Assembly: GCA_013433145.1 (NCBI GenBank)
Contig: CM024187.1
Location: 17,163,826-17,227,825 of the forward strand
Direction of reading: 5' to 3'
DNA length: 64,000 nt
Source: Ascaris suum
Lineage: Eukaryota > Nematoda > Chromadorea > Rhabditida > Ascarididae
A program made the position numbers and the translations under genes. Below are positions 24,105 through 37,835 of this stretch, piece by piece. The stretch's first letter is position 1. Each line of letters begins with the position of its first letter. Under the pieces are notes generated by a model. It saw nothing but the letters and a program-made list of their open reading frames with translations. It was not told where the DNA came from and searched no databases.

Positions 24105-27100
24105 ATGTGCACCAATAATCTTCGAAGGCTGTTTGGGCCGTGTTTCATTCTAATGTTCATTTTATTATCAGGTAAAAGTACTTTCTGCTAAAATGTAGAT
24201 TATATTCAAGTTTTGTAACAAATTCATTTCTGCTTTGAAATTTTCCATTTTTTTCACCTTGGAAAGCACATAATTTCGTAAAATAATTCTTAGATATGTA
24301 TATGTTTATATTCTTAGATATTTAGATATATACATTATATATTTAGATATATATATAGATATTTAGAAAATAATTCTTAGATATATAATAGTTCTTAGAT
24401 ATGTATAGTGCTTTAAAAATTATAAGCATTGTTGTTTCTAGTGGAAGTTCACAACGCATTAATAGCTTAAATCTTACCTTTGGCGAACATCGGATAGCTT
24501 AAATCTTACCTTCACTCTTCGATAAGCACTCAGTATTAATCTTACAGAAGTAGTGCTTTAATTCCCACAGATTTTTTCAAATACTCTTACAACAACATTT
24601 TTTCCACTGAAATTGATTTCTTTATCATTTAGGCAAAATTTATATGATGTTACAACAACTTAGAACTAGACAACAAATGCTGCCTGACATAATTACTTGA
24701 AGTCTGTGTTCACCATCTTCAATTTAATTTTTCCTTGAAAACCTCTTTGAAGGAAGTTCGACGAATGGCCAACTCGTCAGCGAACCTTCTAATGTTAGAA
24801 ACGTGCTCGGATGTATTGGTTGCAGAGCAACAGTTGAGGCATTCAGGTTATTTGCTTTGAATTTTTCTCAAAACAGTGCACATTCCATCACACATATTAG
24901 TTGTTGCTAATGTTCAAAGATATTCGATTTTAAATGTTCTCATCAATTATAGCCGTTAATATATGACTTGTTTTATAATCTTCGTAAATTTAACATTTAA
25001 ACCTGAATGAATGTCGACTGGACATCTCGCAAATGTGGTCACGTGTACACGTTTAGGCAACATTTGCCACCTAATGCACCAATGTGAGCAAAACCTGCAT
25101 TTCATCTCTACTTCGGAGGGGTAATGCGTAATGCTTTCCTGAAGTTAACCGACCAATCGTCATTGACCAAAGCGTTAGAATTTAAGTCTGCTGGAATGAT
25201 TTTGCGCTCTGAGGAATCCTAAGAAATTGCGCTAAACTCTAGGCGTTACTCTAGAGGAATTTCGGATGAGTCGAATTCTGATTTTTCACAGCAGACAAGC
25301 GCACAAATTTTATTGGAAAGCGAGTCGTGTGAAATGTGTGAATGGTAGTGCAAGAAATTTAATAAAACATTTCTCATAGCACATAGGGCATATGAAAAAC
25401 GTGCTTACAAAAAAGGTGTGAATCCTTGGTCGCATGTTCGAGCCGAGCTTGCTGGCTAGGCTTCTGCTTTCCAACACACGTGGTTGATCTATGAAACCTG
25501 AGTCATATTAGAGCAACTCTGTCGTAAGCATTGAACATTTATGCTTCCTGTAAGATAGTGTCATTTTTAGTATTTGCGCCTAACTTAAAACTGATTATGA
25601 GACTTTTTAACTCATTAAAAGCTTACTTATAAATACTCATTTTCCTAAGTGGAAGAACCCGTATAGCAACGCCTAGTATGAGCGTATATATCAGCAACAG
25701 GATATCGTTTACAACCTAAACTGCGTCAGTTGTCGCACTATATTATAGATTTCGTCCAGAGGACTTCTGTATAAAGAGAGTTCATTTTTCATGGCAATGC
25801 AGAGATCGGTTTTCTTGTCAGCAGGCTTCTGTTTCAATGAATCTCTATGCTTGAATATAAAAGCAACAGAGAGCAAACAATAACCCAACAATTTTCCAGG
25901 TTTATTTACGGTCGCAATAGGACGCGAGATGCTATCATCAACATCGCTTCGTATATTTGCGAGCATTTCGTGCAGCGAGAAACGGTTGTATGTTATGGAA
26001 TGGCGACACAATTCAGGGTTTACTTCTTATCTTTGATTGCTAATTGTTTGGCGGCAACATTTTGCCGTATGCTTAAAAGGATATTCGGAAAGGCAAATTA
26101 CTGCATTTTCTAGCTTCTGACCCATTTTTTCTGTTTTTATATGCATTCAGTATAAACAATTGCTGTAAGACAAATTACAATGTTTGTTTAGTTCTGCGCA
26201 ATAAAAAACTTTCTGCGTAATTTTGTAGTGATTTTATGAAAAATTTCCTTAATAATTTAAATGAGGATAAGTGGTACCTTTTGCAGGAGGAGATTTTATA
26301 CGTAGTAGATAAACTTCTGTTGCAACCGGATCGTCTTTGTGGTCTCTTCATCGAAGACTGTGGCAAGTCGTTCAATCCGTTTTCCAAATGGAATGTGACC
26401 ATACCGCCGAAACGCGCCGGTTCGATGCTTAATCACATCAGCTTGTTTTCATCACTCCTCGAATGCAGTGAAGTTCGGTGGAATAGTTCTCATTTGAGGA
26501 GCCATTAATTTCAACTGATATTCCTTGTTGAAATACCTTACTGCCAAGCTACGAACACATATCAAAATATGAATGCTGTGTACGAGAATTCAATCATATA
26601 GCTAAACAATCAATAAAGAATGAAGTTCATAGCAGCGATGAATGCAGTGCGCAACAATGAAGGTCGCCTGAGCGTCGTGGCTCCGTAATATCTGGACAGG
26701 AGGAGGATTTCGGGGATGGAAATTCCCAATCGTTTTCAACGAACTTTATTATTCTCGAACCTTCGTATTTTTGGTCCATGAACTGACATCTACGGCTTTG
26801 TTGAAAAACTTCTGTGCTCTTTCAATTTCAGGCATCCTCGAGATTGTGCTTTTCAGCTCTGCTCTCTAAAAATTATCAGCTCCAAAAGAAAGTCCGACCT
26901 TACCGAACACTAGTCGAGATCTCTTACGCTCTCCAAATTGAAAAACTTTGATCCGTCGCCATGCCCGCGAAGAATTCGCAACTTCGCGTTCTTTCGTCTT
27001 CAAGCTATAAACAGCTGCGCAGCGTTTCAAGCAAACTCTGAAATTCGTTTGTATTTGGGAACGTGCAAAAACGTTTTATAATTGTAATCGAAACGGAGCG

Positions 27101-30100
27101 GCCCTTGCTACGGAATAGTTTTAAACAGCCTTCCAGCATTTATGCACTTTCTTCCGCTTTCAGGTGTTGAATATCCTACGTACCCAGCGATGCGGAAGGG
27201 GAATTTACGAGTTCTACAAATTTCCGATCTTCATATTGACAAGAACTATACACCTGGTGCGGTCGCCAACTGTGACAGTCCATTGTGCTGCCAACCGGAT
27301 TCGGCAACAAATGGTACTCAGACGTCCGTTTTCATTCAAGCATCCAATCCGTTTCCTTGTAATATTCATTTGAGAGCCAAACGACAGCGTCACACATTTG
27401 AAGGCGATCCATTTCGTAGACGCAAAAAAATGTTTGCGCGCATGACTGTTCTAGAATGCGCTCGGTATGAAAAGGATTAGAAGTGTGGGAAGTAATAGGG
27501 GTTACGTTGAAAGTAACTTTATTATTTTGAAGAAGTTGCGAAAAGCAATTCGAAACGTTCTTTGTTGAGCAAGTATTTAAGAGGAAGTTTTTGAAGGACG
27601 CCAGGTGGTGTTATAGGGAGAGTAATTGTTGCAGTTGTCAGCTATGAGTGCGACGGCAATGGAAAACTACATAAAGAAGGCCTTCGAGAAGGCTGTAGAT
27701 ATGAAAGAGAGTAGCTGCTATTTCGTTGGTAAAAGCTTACTCATTTATCGGACGGGAAACTCGCCATACATGAAGCTACGGGAAAACTTTTTTTTTGCTA
27801 AATACCAATAGAACACCAAAATCTCACTTATATGGTAATTGTGTAATGGCTTTAGTAGAAATCAGTATCAATTTTTCGAAACTTTTATGCAGGAACGGCG
27901 AAGAAGGTTGCTGGCTATTGGGGTACCCAAGCAGCTTGCGATGTGCCCCACTGGACCATCGAGCATATGTTTCGAAACATTAATAGAACGCAGAAGGTAA
28001 CTTTCACCTTCACAGTTGTCATAAGACCAATGTTGGTTCATGCGAAAATGAACTGTTCGTTTCGCTGAGGAGGAAAACGGAGGAGCGCATGATCAGACTC
28101 TCGAAACTTTTTCAAAAGTACACTTGAGCCTATGAACTGTTGAAGCGAAGTCATTGATTGTTTGGCAGTACTGTTCAGTGAAGTGTTGCGAGTAGCAACA
28201 TTAGTATCGGGCGCAACATATAATAAAGAAATTTGCTAGTGCAGTGCAGTTTTTGGTATCTGCTGAGAGACAAGTGATAAAATATTAGTGAAACAGATTA
28301 TCATAACGCACTTCTTTACCGGGCTTAACACGCCATAATGACCCATTATCACTCCCCCCCCCCCCTCCTCTCCTCCCCTCTTAGCGAACGAACATATAGG
28401 TGCGTATACTGAGGAATGATTTACCATATGATTTCGAATAAAGCTGCTTCTTCAAAATAGGTATCGCGCTCTAGCACAGAGAGCAGTTTTGTGTTCCTTA
28501 CTGATGGAGTACCTTCTCCTTTTCCTTCTTAAATCCCTCTCTTCTAAGTCCTCCTTTCGAAGTATTCGTTTTAGCTCGCTAACTAAATCTGATCGCATCG
28601 AAAATATATGTTGTATTATTAGAGAAAACCACGGTTAGATCTTTCACATGAGTATATTTCAACGATAGCTGACGCTTTGACTATTCGTTTTATTGGCACC
28701 TTCTTTACTGTTATAACACAAGGCGTTAATTTTGAAGATATGCGGTTACTGCAAAGTCTGCGATACATAGTGGCTTCTTGCCTGCGAGTTCTCTGTCAGA
28801 TGTAACTTTTGGGAGCTAATCACAAGTGTTTCCTGAAAGACCCACTTTCCAAAACACTGCTTTTTAAAATCCTCCACTTTTTCATATAAATGCACCAAAT
28901 ACGTTGCTGGCGTACTTGCAGTTTCGCATCGCTTGCACTCACTCAACGATTCATTTTCAGTTTGATTACATGCTGCTTTCCGGAGATTATGTGTCACATC
29001 TCGACTGGGCTTATACGAAGCAAGGTCATTTGGAGGTGATAACCAACTTGACTTCCATGTTGGATCACTACTTCCCAGGAACACCAGTTTTTTGGACTCT
29101 TGGCAACCATGAAGGTGTTCCTGTTAATAGGTACGCGACGTAACGCAAAATCATTGATGCTACTACGTCAATTATCAATTGATAACTTTTTCTGAGAACA
29201 ATAATTTTGCGCAGTTTTCGCTTCTTTTGGAAAAACCGTTTTAGAGCAGCGTCATGTCTGGGCTCATAGATATGTGCACACGTCTGTCCCTCTAGCAATT
29301 GACATCCAATCACCAAAAAAACCTGCGGCACAGATGATTTTTCTTTCCACCTGGTCATTATCAAATATGGGTACTAAAATGAACTACAAAACTTGCATAC
29401 GCAAATTTGTTCGAAAATCTGCTTGCTGAGCACAGACAGAAAGTATCCGTTTTCAAAGGCTTGCGCTAAGGGAAAACGCAGATATTTCCTTGTTCTTTGA
29501 AACTATATGCATAAAACTAGAATTCCTATGCAAGATGTTCGATGGACCGAGTTAGAAAAGCGCGTATGGCCCTGGGTTGCCTTGGAACTTAAATTCCTAC
29601 AAAGTATCGTTCAGTTTTGCGCCTCATTCCATTCCGGAGAAATTTCAACCTCGGTGGCTCTACAATCAGCTCAAAGAATCACAGCGACGTTGGATCAGTC
29701 AGGAAGCGCTGCAGACTATCGCCTAGTAAGCAGTATTTTGGCTAATGATTTTCCTTCTTCGGTTGCAATTCCCATAATGTAACGATGCGCTTCTGCCCAT
29801 GATTTATTTCAAACAATATTTTAAGAAAGCTAGCCGCATCTTCAGTAGACTCTAACGATAGAGATTTCCTTTAGATAGAGCGGCAAAAGATAAAAATAGA
29901 GTCGCATCAATAGCTGTAAAGGTTTCCTTTTTAAGTTCATGCAGGGAATCAATAGTGTGGGAGATTACAAAACTCCTTACAGGCTAAGCTAACTTGGCGC
30001 AGTGAATGAATTGCTCTAAAGAAGCTGCCCAAACTTACAATAAACCACCAGACATCAAGGCTATTAGATTTTATAAACCCTCCGGGGTGCCTCCTATAAA

Positions 30101-33100
30101 AATCTAATTAACTAAATGAACATTTTTTCCTCCCAGTATGAGTCGATATTATCTAATCTTTGTTTCTTATGCTGCAGTTAACAAAAACTCTACTAGCTTT
30201 GATGCGTCATTTGTAGAAGTGAAAGCTTTTCAATGATGAGAAATTACTTTTGCAACCCGACCGCTGCCTTCTCCACTTCTACAAGTTTTTCATTGCAACT
30301 CTTCCTTGCTCGCTAATTTTTTTTAATGGGATTTATTTGTCTTCCTCATTCGAATAGAATAATTCGATGCCTGCAAATGAAAAGCGTTCGACGGAAACTG
30401 CTGATGAAGACGTTAGCTATGGGACTAAACGGACCTAATAATTGCAGCAGAGGATCGTTCACTGTGCAGCTTTTCGAGGGATTACGTCTCATATCGCTGA
30501 ATACTGGATACTGTGAAACGACAAATTTGTTAGTTAAAAGACTCCACTTCATATTTGATAAACGTCTCACGTTTCAGATTCGTACATACTTTATTCAGCA
30601 ATTTGCATAGCCTTCTTCTTTTCATCAATACATTGAAGAAATTTTAAAAAATGCAGATTAAACGAATATGACGATGCAACTATATTGCATTTCCGAACGG
30701 CGATGCAGCGGTGGGGCGAATGAAAAAGCAATCTCAACAGAAGAGCATGTTGGCAAGTGTTTTGAATGGCACTGACGAAGCGTGCACTTTGCTGAAATAA
30801 TTTGATGCGCATAAAATTGCAGCCCGGAACCACTCATGAAATCACAGATAGCGAACACTGCAGATGTTAAGTGGCCTGAAGCATTATTTTCAGTGCAAAT
30901 ACTGATTTACAGGATTAGGATTTATTTAGCCATTGATAAACTCATTTTCAATGTGGAGAGGAAAAACAAATGCCCCTCCCTCCTTCTATGATTCAACAGT
31001 ATGAAAATCGCATTCATTTTGGCATTTTTATGCTGGAAAACTGCGTCTTCGTGATTTGTCGAGAAATCGAGCGCTACCAATTCTGACTCATAATTAAGCT
31101 AGAGACTGCCTGCTCCCTGACTTAGTTCCACAGAACGATCATATCCTTATGTTGTCAGGTCCCTGGTGCGAAATTTATGCTGATCCGAGCTTTTTTAATG
31201 CGGACACCTCGATAAACTCAAAAGGCCACTGGCGATGATGTGAGCTTCTGGCTCTACAACCAGGTCAAAGGAATTCTTCCTCCAAATTTATCGTCTCCTC
31301 CCTCCCCCCCCCCCTCCTCCCCCACTCCTTTCCTATCTTTCTGAGGCGTTTCTAGATCCTAGAACACCGCTTCGCAAGAAAATTTTGTCTTTGGGAAGTA
31401 TTCGAAGCCGACTACTCGATCACGAGAAAAATGTAGAGGTCACCAAACGGCAAAGTGGGAAATTTCTGGAATCAGGAAGGCACTTATCCTGCAAATTTTC
31501 TTCATATTAACAAAGCTGATCTTCAGATTGCACTGTGCAGATAGAGAGTGAAATGTTTGCAAAGCTGAGAGCTAAGTGAACAAAGTTACCGCGGAATGGT
31601 GTCAAGAAATCGCCCCTTTGCGTGCATTAAGTGCGTTTCAGGTACACAGTTGTTGGAGAAGATTTCTATTCAAATCGTTTGCATTATTTGTAGGATGTCT
31701 CATTACATTTAGCCTTTCGAAGAGAGCATGTAAGCGTTTTGAAACCTTTCCATAAAACTTTTCAGTTGGCTATATTTAAATGAGACAGATCCAGATGGCA
31801 CACTGTCATGGCTAGTCGGTGAGCTATATCAGGCTGAGAACGAGAAGCAGTACGTTCATATTCTTTCGCATATCCCACCTGGGAACAGCGAATGTCTTGA
31901 AGGATGGGCCAGCAATTACTACAAGATTGTAAACAGGTGAGATGTGTCTCTCACCTTTCAACTTTGAAGCAGCGAACAGCAGTGAGAATACCGCAAGAAA
32001 TCATAGGGCTTTGGATTCATGAACTCATAACAGATTTTAGGTTTAAAAGGAAACTTTCTGGAATGGTACAGACTTCATCCGGTCTGATGCATAATGTTGA
32101 TTCTGTTTCAAATTAAGACAAATCACTGTTTTTCTTTTTTTTGCTCGACTTTAAAGTTTCAGACCGATTTCTGCAATGATGTGGACGAAGGGTTGTGCGA
32201 CAGTTGCGTCTTTGGAAAAGATGAAAACTCATGTGACGATAAAACGTCAGATATGATTTTTAAAGGCACTAATGATAGCGTGAGCCTGATGTGGAACCCA
32301 AGCTTTTAATTGTTGTTTAGCCGCCGAGCGCGCAATTGCCCGATGCGTAATTGTCACAGAACCTGGAAGAAGTGCTGCTCAGAAGTGACGTGTTGCATGG
32401 GAAAGTTATTTGCTACAAACACCTTCCTTTAACGAAACCACTAATTTATTCGCAAGTTAAATGACTGAGCTGCTGTATGCCGTCGAAAACAGCTTTATTT
32501 TGCAAGTGTGTTGTTATGCTTTGCGATTTTCCGCTCAATAACGTCTTTCAAATGTGATGTCAGCAATTCCCCTTTCTACGAAATATGAGGACGAGGTCCG
32601 GAATGTGAAACCTTTGCTGTTTGCCAGTTGCTGTTTACGTGAGCACTGTAATCAAATAGAATCTATTCTACTGCAAAGTTCAGGTTTTCGAACACCATAA
32701 AGGCTCAGTTCTTTGGCCATATACACATCGACAGCTTCACGGTTTTCTACGAAGATATGAATGATGACGCATCGATGCCCACCAATGTCCTGTTTTCTTC
32801 ACCAAGCGTTACGACGTTCTCCGGTCTCAATCCAGCATACCGAACATACGAAATTGAAGCTGGCTTGCAATATGTAAGATGTTTCCCCGCTTACAGAAGG
32901 TTCTAAGAAAACAGTGCTTGTTGTAAAAACTGTTGTATGCAACACAGATCTCTGAAGCAAGATTTTCGCGCATGTACAGTGATTTCATTTGAAATTCACC
33001 ACTGAACGACCTCAACGAAAGCCAGCTTGTGGTGCTCATCTTACGGTTAGAGCAGATAATTCAGCGGTTAGATTATTTTGGATGGCTTTAGCATCAAAGA

Positions 33101-35584
33101 TGATCACATTATTGCATTGTTCGCTCCATCTATCATCCATACACACTAATCACCTCGTCAACGATTGCCGTCCATTGTTTCCTAGGATTCAGTCCTGCAT
33201 TCTCTGTTGACGCTTATGGCGTTCATTGGCTATGAATTATGCTCTTTCCGACTAGAGGCATACTTAGCGCTTTTGAGTTTTTTTGAGAAGTGAATTTGAA
33301 CGAAATAGTCTGTAAAACTCAAAAAACGTCGAAATTAGATTCCTGGCCATAAAATAGTATTTGTATACATTATGCACTTTAAACATACTATAGATCGTAT
33401 ACTCACCTCGTTTAATTTGCAGCGCGTCATTGACTATACTACATATTTTCTCAACCTATCAAAGGCGAACCTGGAACGAGATCCTGAATGGGAATTGCTT
33501 TATTCTGCCAAGGTATTGCCAGTTCTTGTCGTTGTAACCACTTTTTTACTTTCACTGATTACTTTTAACTTTTGAGAACACCCCCCAATATCAGGTTGTT
33601 ATTTCCTTCCTGAGATTTTACACTAAAAAATCTTTCGAAAGCTTTCCATCTAACAAGCTGCAAGGTGTTCCTTTCGCTGGCACGGCTAAGGAAGTGTTCA
33701 ACTTGTAAATGGTCTCTAGGGTGAGACAGCAGCGTGGTATAGTTTTTGGAATGTGTACAACTACATGCCTTCTTTAAATTGTTTATTAACAGCAGTTAGA
33801 AGAGTCATCACCTAATGAAATGTTTGCATAAATGACGCAGAAATGGAAGTACAAGGACGCTTAAACGATTAGAAGGTAATAACGCCACATGAACGCGTCT
33901 TGTTTCATCAAATCTTTTCCAGACTTTAAGAGGTATTTATTGAATAAATAACGCTAAATGTTATGAAAATCGAGAAAATTCTACGTAATCAACTACTCGT
34001 CGAAAATTTTTCCAAAACGTGAATGATATGAATTTCATTCATTCATATTTACAAATGAAATTGAACAGAATATGATAAATAACTGCGAACATATGTATAA
34101 AACCGACGATTTTGTAAAAATCTCGCATAGGCAGACCATTCTGGATGAGTACATTTGCAACATTTATATTCTTCGCTTTGTCACTCCCGATGCAGCAATT
34201 CTTTGCATCTCAAATAGCAAAAAGCGTTAACATTGAAAATCCAAACACTTTGAAATGCACACTCTTCTTATCTATTGTACCTTTACGGTGTTTTCTTTTC
34301 ACTTCTTCATGACATTTACAAATATTTCTCCTTTTACAAAAAGAACGTTTCTTGTTCACGGATATTAATTAGATATTTTTCAGCATAGAGTAAATAATAA
34401 CTTTTTCAGGCTGAGTATAATTTACCAGACTTGAGTCCATCAAGTATCAATCAACTCATTGACAGAATCGATTTGGAGCCGAAAATCTACGAAACATTCC
34501 TAAAGTTTGTTTTACTATTTTTTGCATCACAATCCATAGCTTCCCCACTGAAGATTCCATATTGTCCTTATTCTGAATTGAAGCTTTTGACCTTTCAAAA
34601 AAACAAAAAAAGATGAACATAATCATCGCAGAAAAAATTTTTCGTCTTCTGTTGATCCTTAGCCATTAACATTCCATTGTCTACGAATACCCGTCCAGGT
34701 CAGAGGCTGTGAAATATACATTGAACTGCGGACTGAATCGTTCACAACGCAAAAATGTGTAAATTTCGTTTTTTTTTTTTTCTCAAAAGTCGTCCATTGT
34801 TTGCTCACAACTAGTGAGCATCGTTTGGCTCTTAGTTGACGTGTGCAAGTGAATACAGTTTCATTTCAAGCCTTCGCTCTGCTCTTTCGTTGAAATTTTT
34901 TCACCGGATGCCTATAACCCTTGAAGCAGCAACTCCAGTAAGGATCTTGAGCTGTTATTACTTTTAAAGTTGGTCTGCAAATAGATGCTGCCAACCATGA
35001 TCACAAACATAAGTGTGCAACACACTTCGCGTAAGAATCTTCCAGGTGTCAATATTTCTCGAGGTAACAATTTGCGAGAATCTAGATTGTACGTTAGGTT
35101 TGAAAACCTATTTGCGGACAAAGAGCCGTCAAGTGGTGGACACAACTGGAAATTGGCAAGCATAAACACTGCCGACTGTTTCCAGTAGGTTGTGCTGCTC
35201 CTTCCCACGAACATTTGTAAACAATGATTCATTTTTTACGATGGCTGTGACAGCGATTTTACTCTTGACTCTATCAGCCACTTTTGAATGTGTTGTTTTT
35301 GGTACCTTTGCTTTTTCACTTTTTTTTTAAGGAACAGCGTGCGCCGTGACGATTATTTATGCGAAGGGAAGTGTCGCTTTGAGTTACTGTGTCAGCTCCG
35401 CAGAGGGCATCGCAATGCGACCCTTTGCTCGCACATTGGTCAGCAGCGAATCTCGTTCAGTAAGTACCCACTCCACAGGCAAGTACGCCTTCGCGCTGAA
35501 CAGCTGAAGTCTAGAAGAAACTCTGCCAAACGTTTCTCGAATGATACCAAGAAGAAACTCTTTGCGATATTACGTGGCAGTTAA
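24105..35584 (+). CDS. Acid sphingomyelinase, secreted/lysosomal (asm-3-like)
   Basis: Predicted zinc-dependent phosphodiesterase that splits sphingomyelin into ceramide and phosphocholine, in lysosomes or outside the cell. Fourteen exons join with agreeing phases: 24105-24171, 24753-24846, 25900-26017, 26287-26419, 27164-27313, 27893-27996, 28961-29130, 29615-29725, 30448-30528, 31766-31936, 32684-32873, 33423-33512, 34410-34504, 35332-35584. The product is 608 residues, the family's size. Order: signal peptide (1-22), saposin B domain with CIGC start and CGLFIEDCG end (about 42-120), proline-rich linker, then the metallophosphoesterase domain. All metal and catalytic motifs are present: DLHID (D159, H161), GDYVSH (D231, H235), GNHE (N271), SHIPPG (H378) and GHIH (H412, H414). 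The C-terminal Cys-rich module follows. N-glycosylation sites include NRT 60, NVT and NET. The donor of the fourth exon (gttcga) is weak, but frame and homology fix it. Family assignment is very secure; which C. elegans paralogue it matches best is a recollection-based judgement. Confidence 0.96.
24292..24408. repeat. Imperfect TTAGATAT-type AT-rich repeat in intron 1
   Basis: The words ttagatat and atatatag recur irregularly about a dozen times within 120 bases. It lies in the first intron of the sphingomyelinase gene and has no coding potential. It looks like a degenerate microsatellite. Confidence 0.7.
24462..24512. repeat. 19-bp direct repeat in intron 1
   Basis: The word atagcttaaatcttacctt occurs at 24462-24480 and again at 24494-24512, 32 bases apart. 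It may be a short tandem duplication within the first intron of the sphingomyelinase gene. Confidence 0.75.
28354..28365 (+). repeat. C12 tract followed by TCCTC repeats
   Basis: Twelve C residues precede tcctctcctcccc. The tract lies in the intron between exons 27893-27996 and 28961-29130. Similar C-runs with TCCTCC tails recur at 31304-31314 and 37529-37538. Confidence 0.9.
30063..30108. repeat. Intronic inverted repeat (13-14 bp arms)
   Basis: The arm attagattttata (30063-30075) pairs with tataaaaatctaat (30095-30108) apart from one extra base, around a loop of about 19 nt that contains ccggggtgcc. It lies in the intron before exon 30448-30528. The stem is too short for a confident microRNA precursor call. 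Confidence 0.6.
31304..31314 (+). repeat. C11 tract with TCCTCC tail
   Basis: Eleven C residues precede tcctcccccactcc. The tract lies in the intron between exons 30448-30528 and 31766-31936 and is the second of three similar same-strand C-rich tracts. Confidence 0.9.
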
Positions 35585-35691
35585 TAAAGATATTATCATT
35601 TCCTCCCCACCCTCCCCCTCCCACTTCTCCTAAACCAAATCTTCCCCCCTTCCTCCATACACTGTCATTTTGACGGAAATTGCTGAATAAA
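35583..35691 (+). terminator. Polyadenylation signals of the sphingomyelinase gene
   Basis: One AATAAA at 35583-35588 overlaps the stop codon and another at 35686-35691 lies about 100 nt downstream. A pyrimidine-rich stretch lies between them. The second gives a more ordinary 3' untranslated length. Confidence 0.55.
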
Positions 35692-36602
35692 GTGTTTCAC
35701 CACGGAATCAATTTTGCCTTCAGTTTGTTCAGAGCTGTTATTGCATTTTGCATTATCTGGCAAATTGCATTTTGAATATCAACACGTTTGCAAGCTGCTG
35801 TACGACGCAGAAAATAATTACTGCGAGAAAAAAACTGTATAAAAGTTCATTGAGATCTGCTGGATGAAGCTGAACGAAATATGGAGCCGGGCACCTGAAG
35901 TCGTCCTCTGCCGAGCTTCTAAAAATAGTTGTTTGCCCACTGCTCTGTCTCCTTGTTGCCTACTTAATTTATGTTTTTTCTAATGGCTCAAAGTTTGAAT
36001 GGCTCAAGGAATGAGCTTTTTTTTTTCAAAGAAAGGTTCTCTTCAAAGTAAAATTTGTTATTCAACTGCTGACATATAGTAAGATTCTCCTCATAGCAAT
36101 TCGGTTTCTCATTGAAGTTGAGGAAATGCGTAATGTGCTTGTGTTATCAAGTTGAACGTGAATAACGCTTGTTGAAATACGATCAAAGCCTTATCCACCT
36201 CTCAGAATTTGGCCTTTACGAACGTACGAACGCGAGTCCAAAAACTTCACTTCCTTTAATCAGGGTTCAGAATTTTTTAACGCTCCCTAGTGCGATAATT
36301 TTCCACCGCTTAAGAAACGAATTTTTAGAACGAAAGCTCATCATTTCTTGTGGATGTCGCCATCCATGTGTTCGTTTCAGGAGCGCTGATTTTGTGGCAC
36401 TAGTACCATGGAATCCTCTAACCTTTGCCAAAGTTTCAAGAAATCATAATTTCTGCTGTAATTAAAAGATGGCCATGAAGTTCGCTGTTACGGATGAAGC
36501 TAGGAATTGGAGTCGTTATAGTGTTCGGAGTTCATCACCATCCCCACCTGCGGGTTCCCTGTGAGGAGACCCCACATGAAGTGACTCAAATTTCGCACAA
36601 GG

Positions 36603-36619
36603 GGCCCCGTCACGGGGCC
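36603..36619. repeat. Short GC-rich hairpin
   Basis: The arms ggccccg and cggggcc are perfectly complementary around a tca loop, inside a GC-rich island (36540-36700) that stands out from the AT-rich surroundings. This could be part of a repeat copy. The hairpin is followed by taacgcc, not a T-run. Confidence 0.6.
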
Positions 36620-37528
36620 TAACGCCCTAGAAATATCCCGCCCCCCACGAGAGACTTCCTGGAACCAAGTACCCTTCGTCGGACGCCCTTATGAGTTTCC
36701 TCACCTCTATGAGGGATGCTAAAACGCGTATCTGCATACGCAAACTGAAAACAACTCTTTATAGAGTCGCAGGAACACGCGGGAACTCCGTTAGTTGATG
36801 TGTTCGAAGAAGACAGAGTGAAGGGAAACGTGTCGCATAAGTGATGTCGGGTGAACAATGGTTAATTACAAAAGGTGATACCGGAGTATGACGAACACAG
36901 TCAAAAAGCATAATGGGGGCTGAGGTAGACTGTGGTTGGTCGAGTTCACGATCGACATTTTATGGTGACGTTCACCTATATGCATTCAAAGAATGTACTA
37001 CGGTCTAATGTAATTGCAAACGTTGGAATTGGAGAAGCGAGTTCGAGCCAGAACTGTAGTCTTTCGGTCGTGCAGAACGGTGACTGCATTATTTCAACTG
37101 GAAAATAGCGTGAGGTATGGAAAAATGCAAATGTGGCCGCCATATACAAAGATAACAGCGTACGAAAAATACGCCACATTATAGGCCTGTATCGCAAATG
37201 TGTTGCGTGTCTTCCTTCAGCCCTTATGTTCACCCACAATATTACATTGCAATGAAGCTGGAAGTTCTCTATTTTTAGCACACTTTTCGCGAAATCCTCC
37301 GGTACAGGTTAACATAATTGCAATCACTGACGAAATCAACCTCGCAAAAAACGATGCGCGGCATCATTTTCAACCTCATGAGGAAAGAAAACAGGTCTCG
37401 AATTAGCGAAATCACTCGTAGTCTATTAAGAATCTCTGCGACGTGACGCTAAATCGAGACCGGCGTAGGCGACACGGTGCCGAAAGAGGAACCTATCGAT
37501 TTCGGCCTTCTACAATGTGCTGTCCCCT

Positions 37529-37538
37529 CCCCCCCCCC
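37529..37538 (+). repeat. C10 tract with CCTCCTCC tail
   Basis: Ten C residues precede tccccctcctcc in the intergenic region. It is the third of three similar C-rich tracts on the same strand and may be prone to G-quadruplex formation on the minus strand. Confidence 0.9.
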
Positions 37539-37687
37539 TCCCCCTCCTCCTTCATATTTACATTTTACTTTTTTAGTCTGGAAAAGACCCTGTCTGCCGG
37601 AAAAATAATCGCTTATACAGGTGATATGCAACATAATAGCAATAGTAAGAGTTAACAAGAAAAACCACAACGTTCCATCACTGTGAA

Positions 37688-37694
37688 TGAGAGG

Positions 37695-37726
<32 letters not shown>

Positions 37727-37751
37727 AGGGAGACAGAGAGAAAGAGAGAGC
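37688..37751. repeat. (GA)n microsatellite, imperfect
   Basis: A purine-only run of GA units interrupted by ggg, aaa and aca covers about 64 bases. No coding meaning is inferred. GA tracts are common promoter-type or neutral microsatellites in nematodes. Confidence 0.9.
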
Positions 37752-37835
37752 AATCAGCAAGAATGTCGCAGGCTAGCGCTGCCAATGGTTTTTTACATAG
37801 TCTAGCATACTTTGCCAACTCTGAAGTCTCGGAAG

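Noticed and set aside
25420..25480. tRNA-like B-box word (atgttcgagccga)
   Set aside because: No acceptor stem or anticodon arm could be drawn around it.
35332..35584. Extra splice donor in the last sphingomyelinase exon (gtaagt at about 35460)
   Set aside because: The nearest acceptor is only about 19 bases away and reading through gives a continuous frame to a stop with AATAAA, so the exon was left whole.
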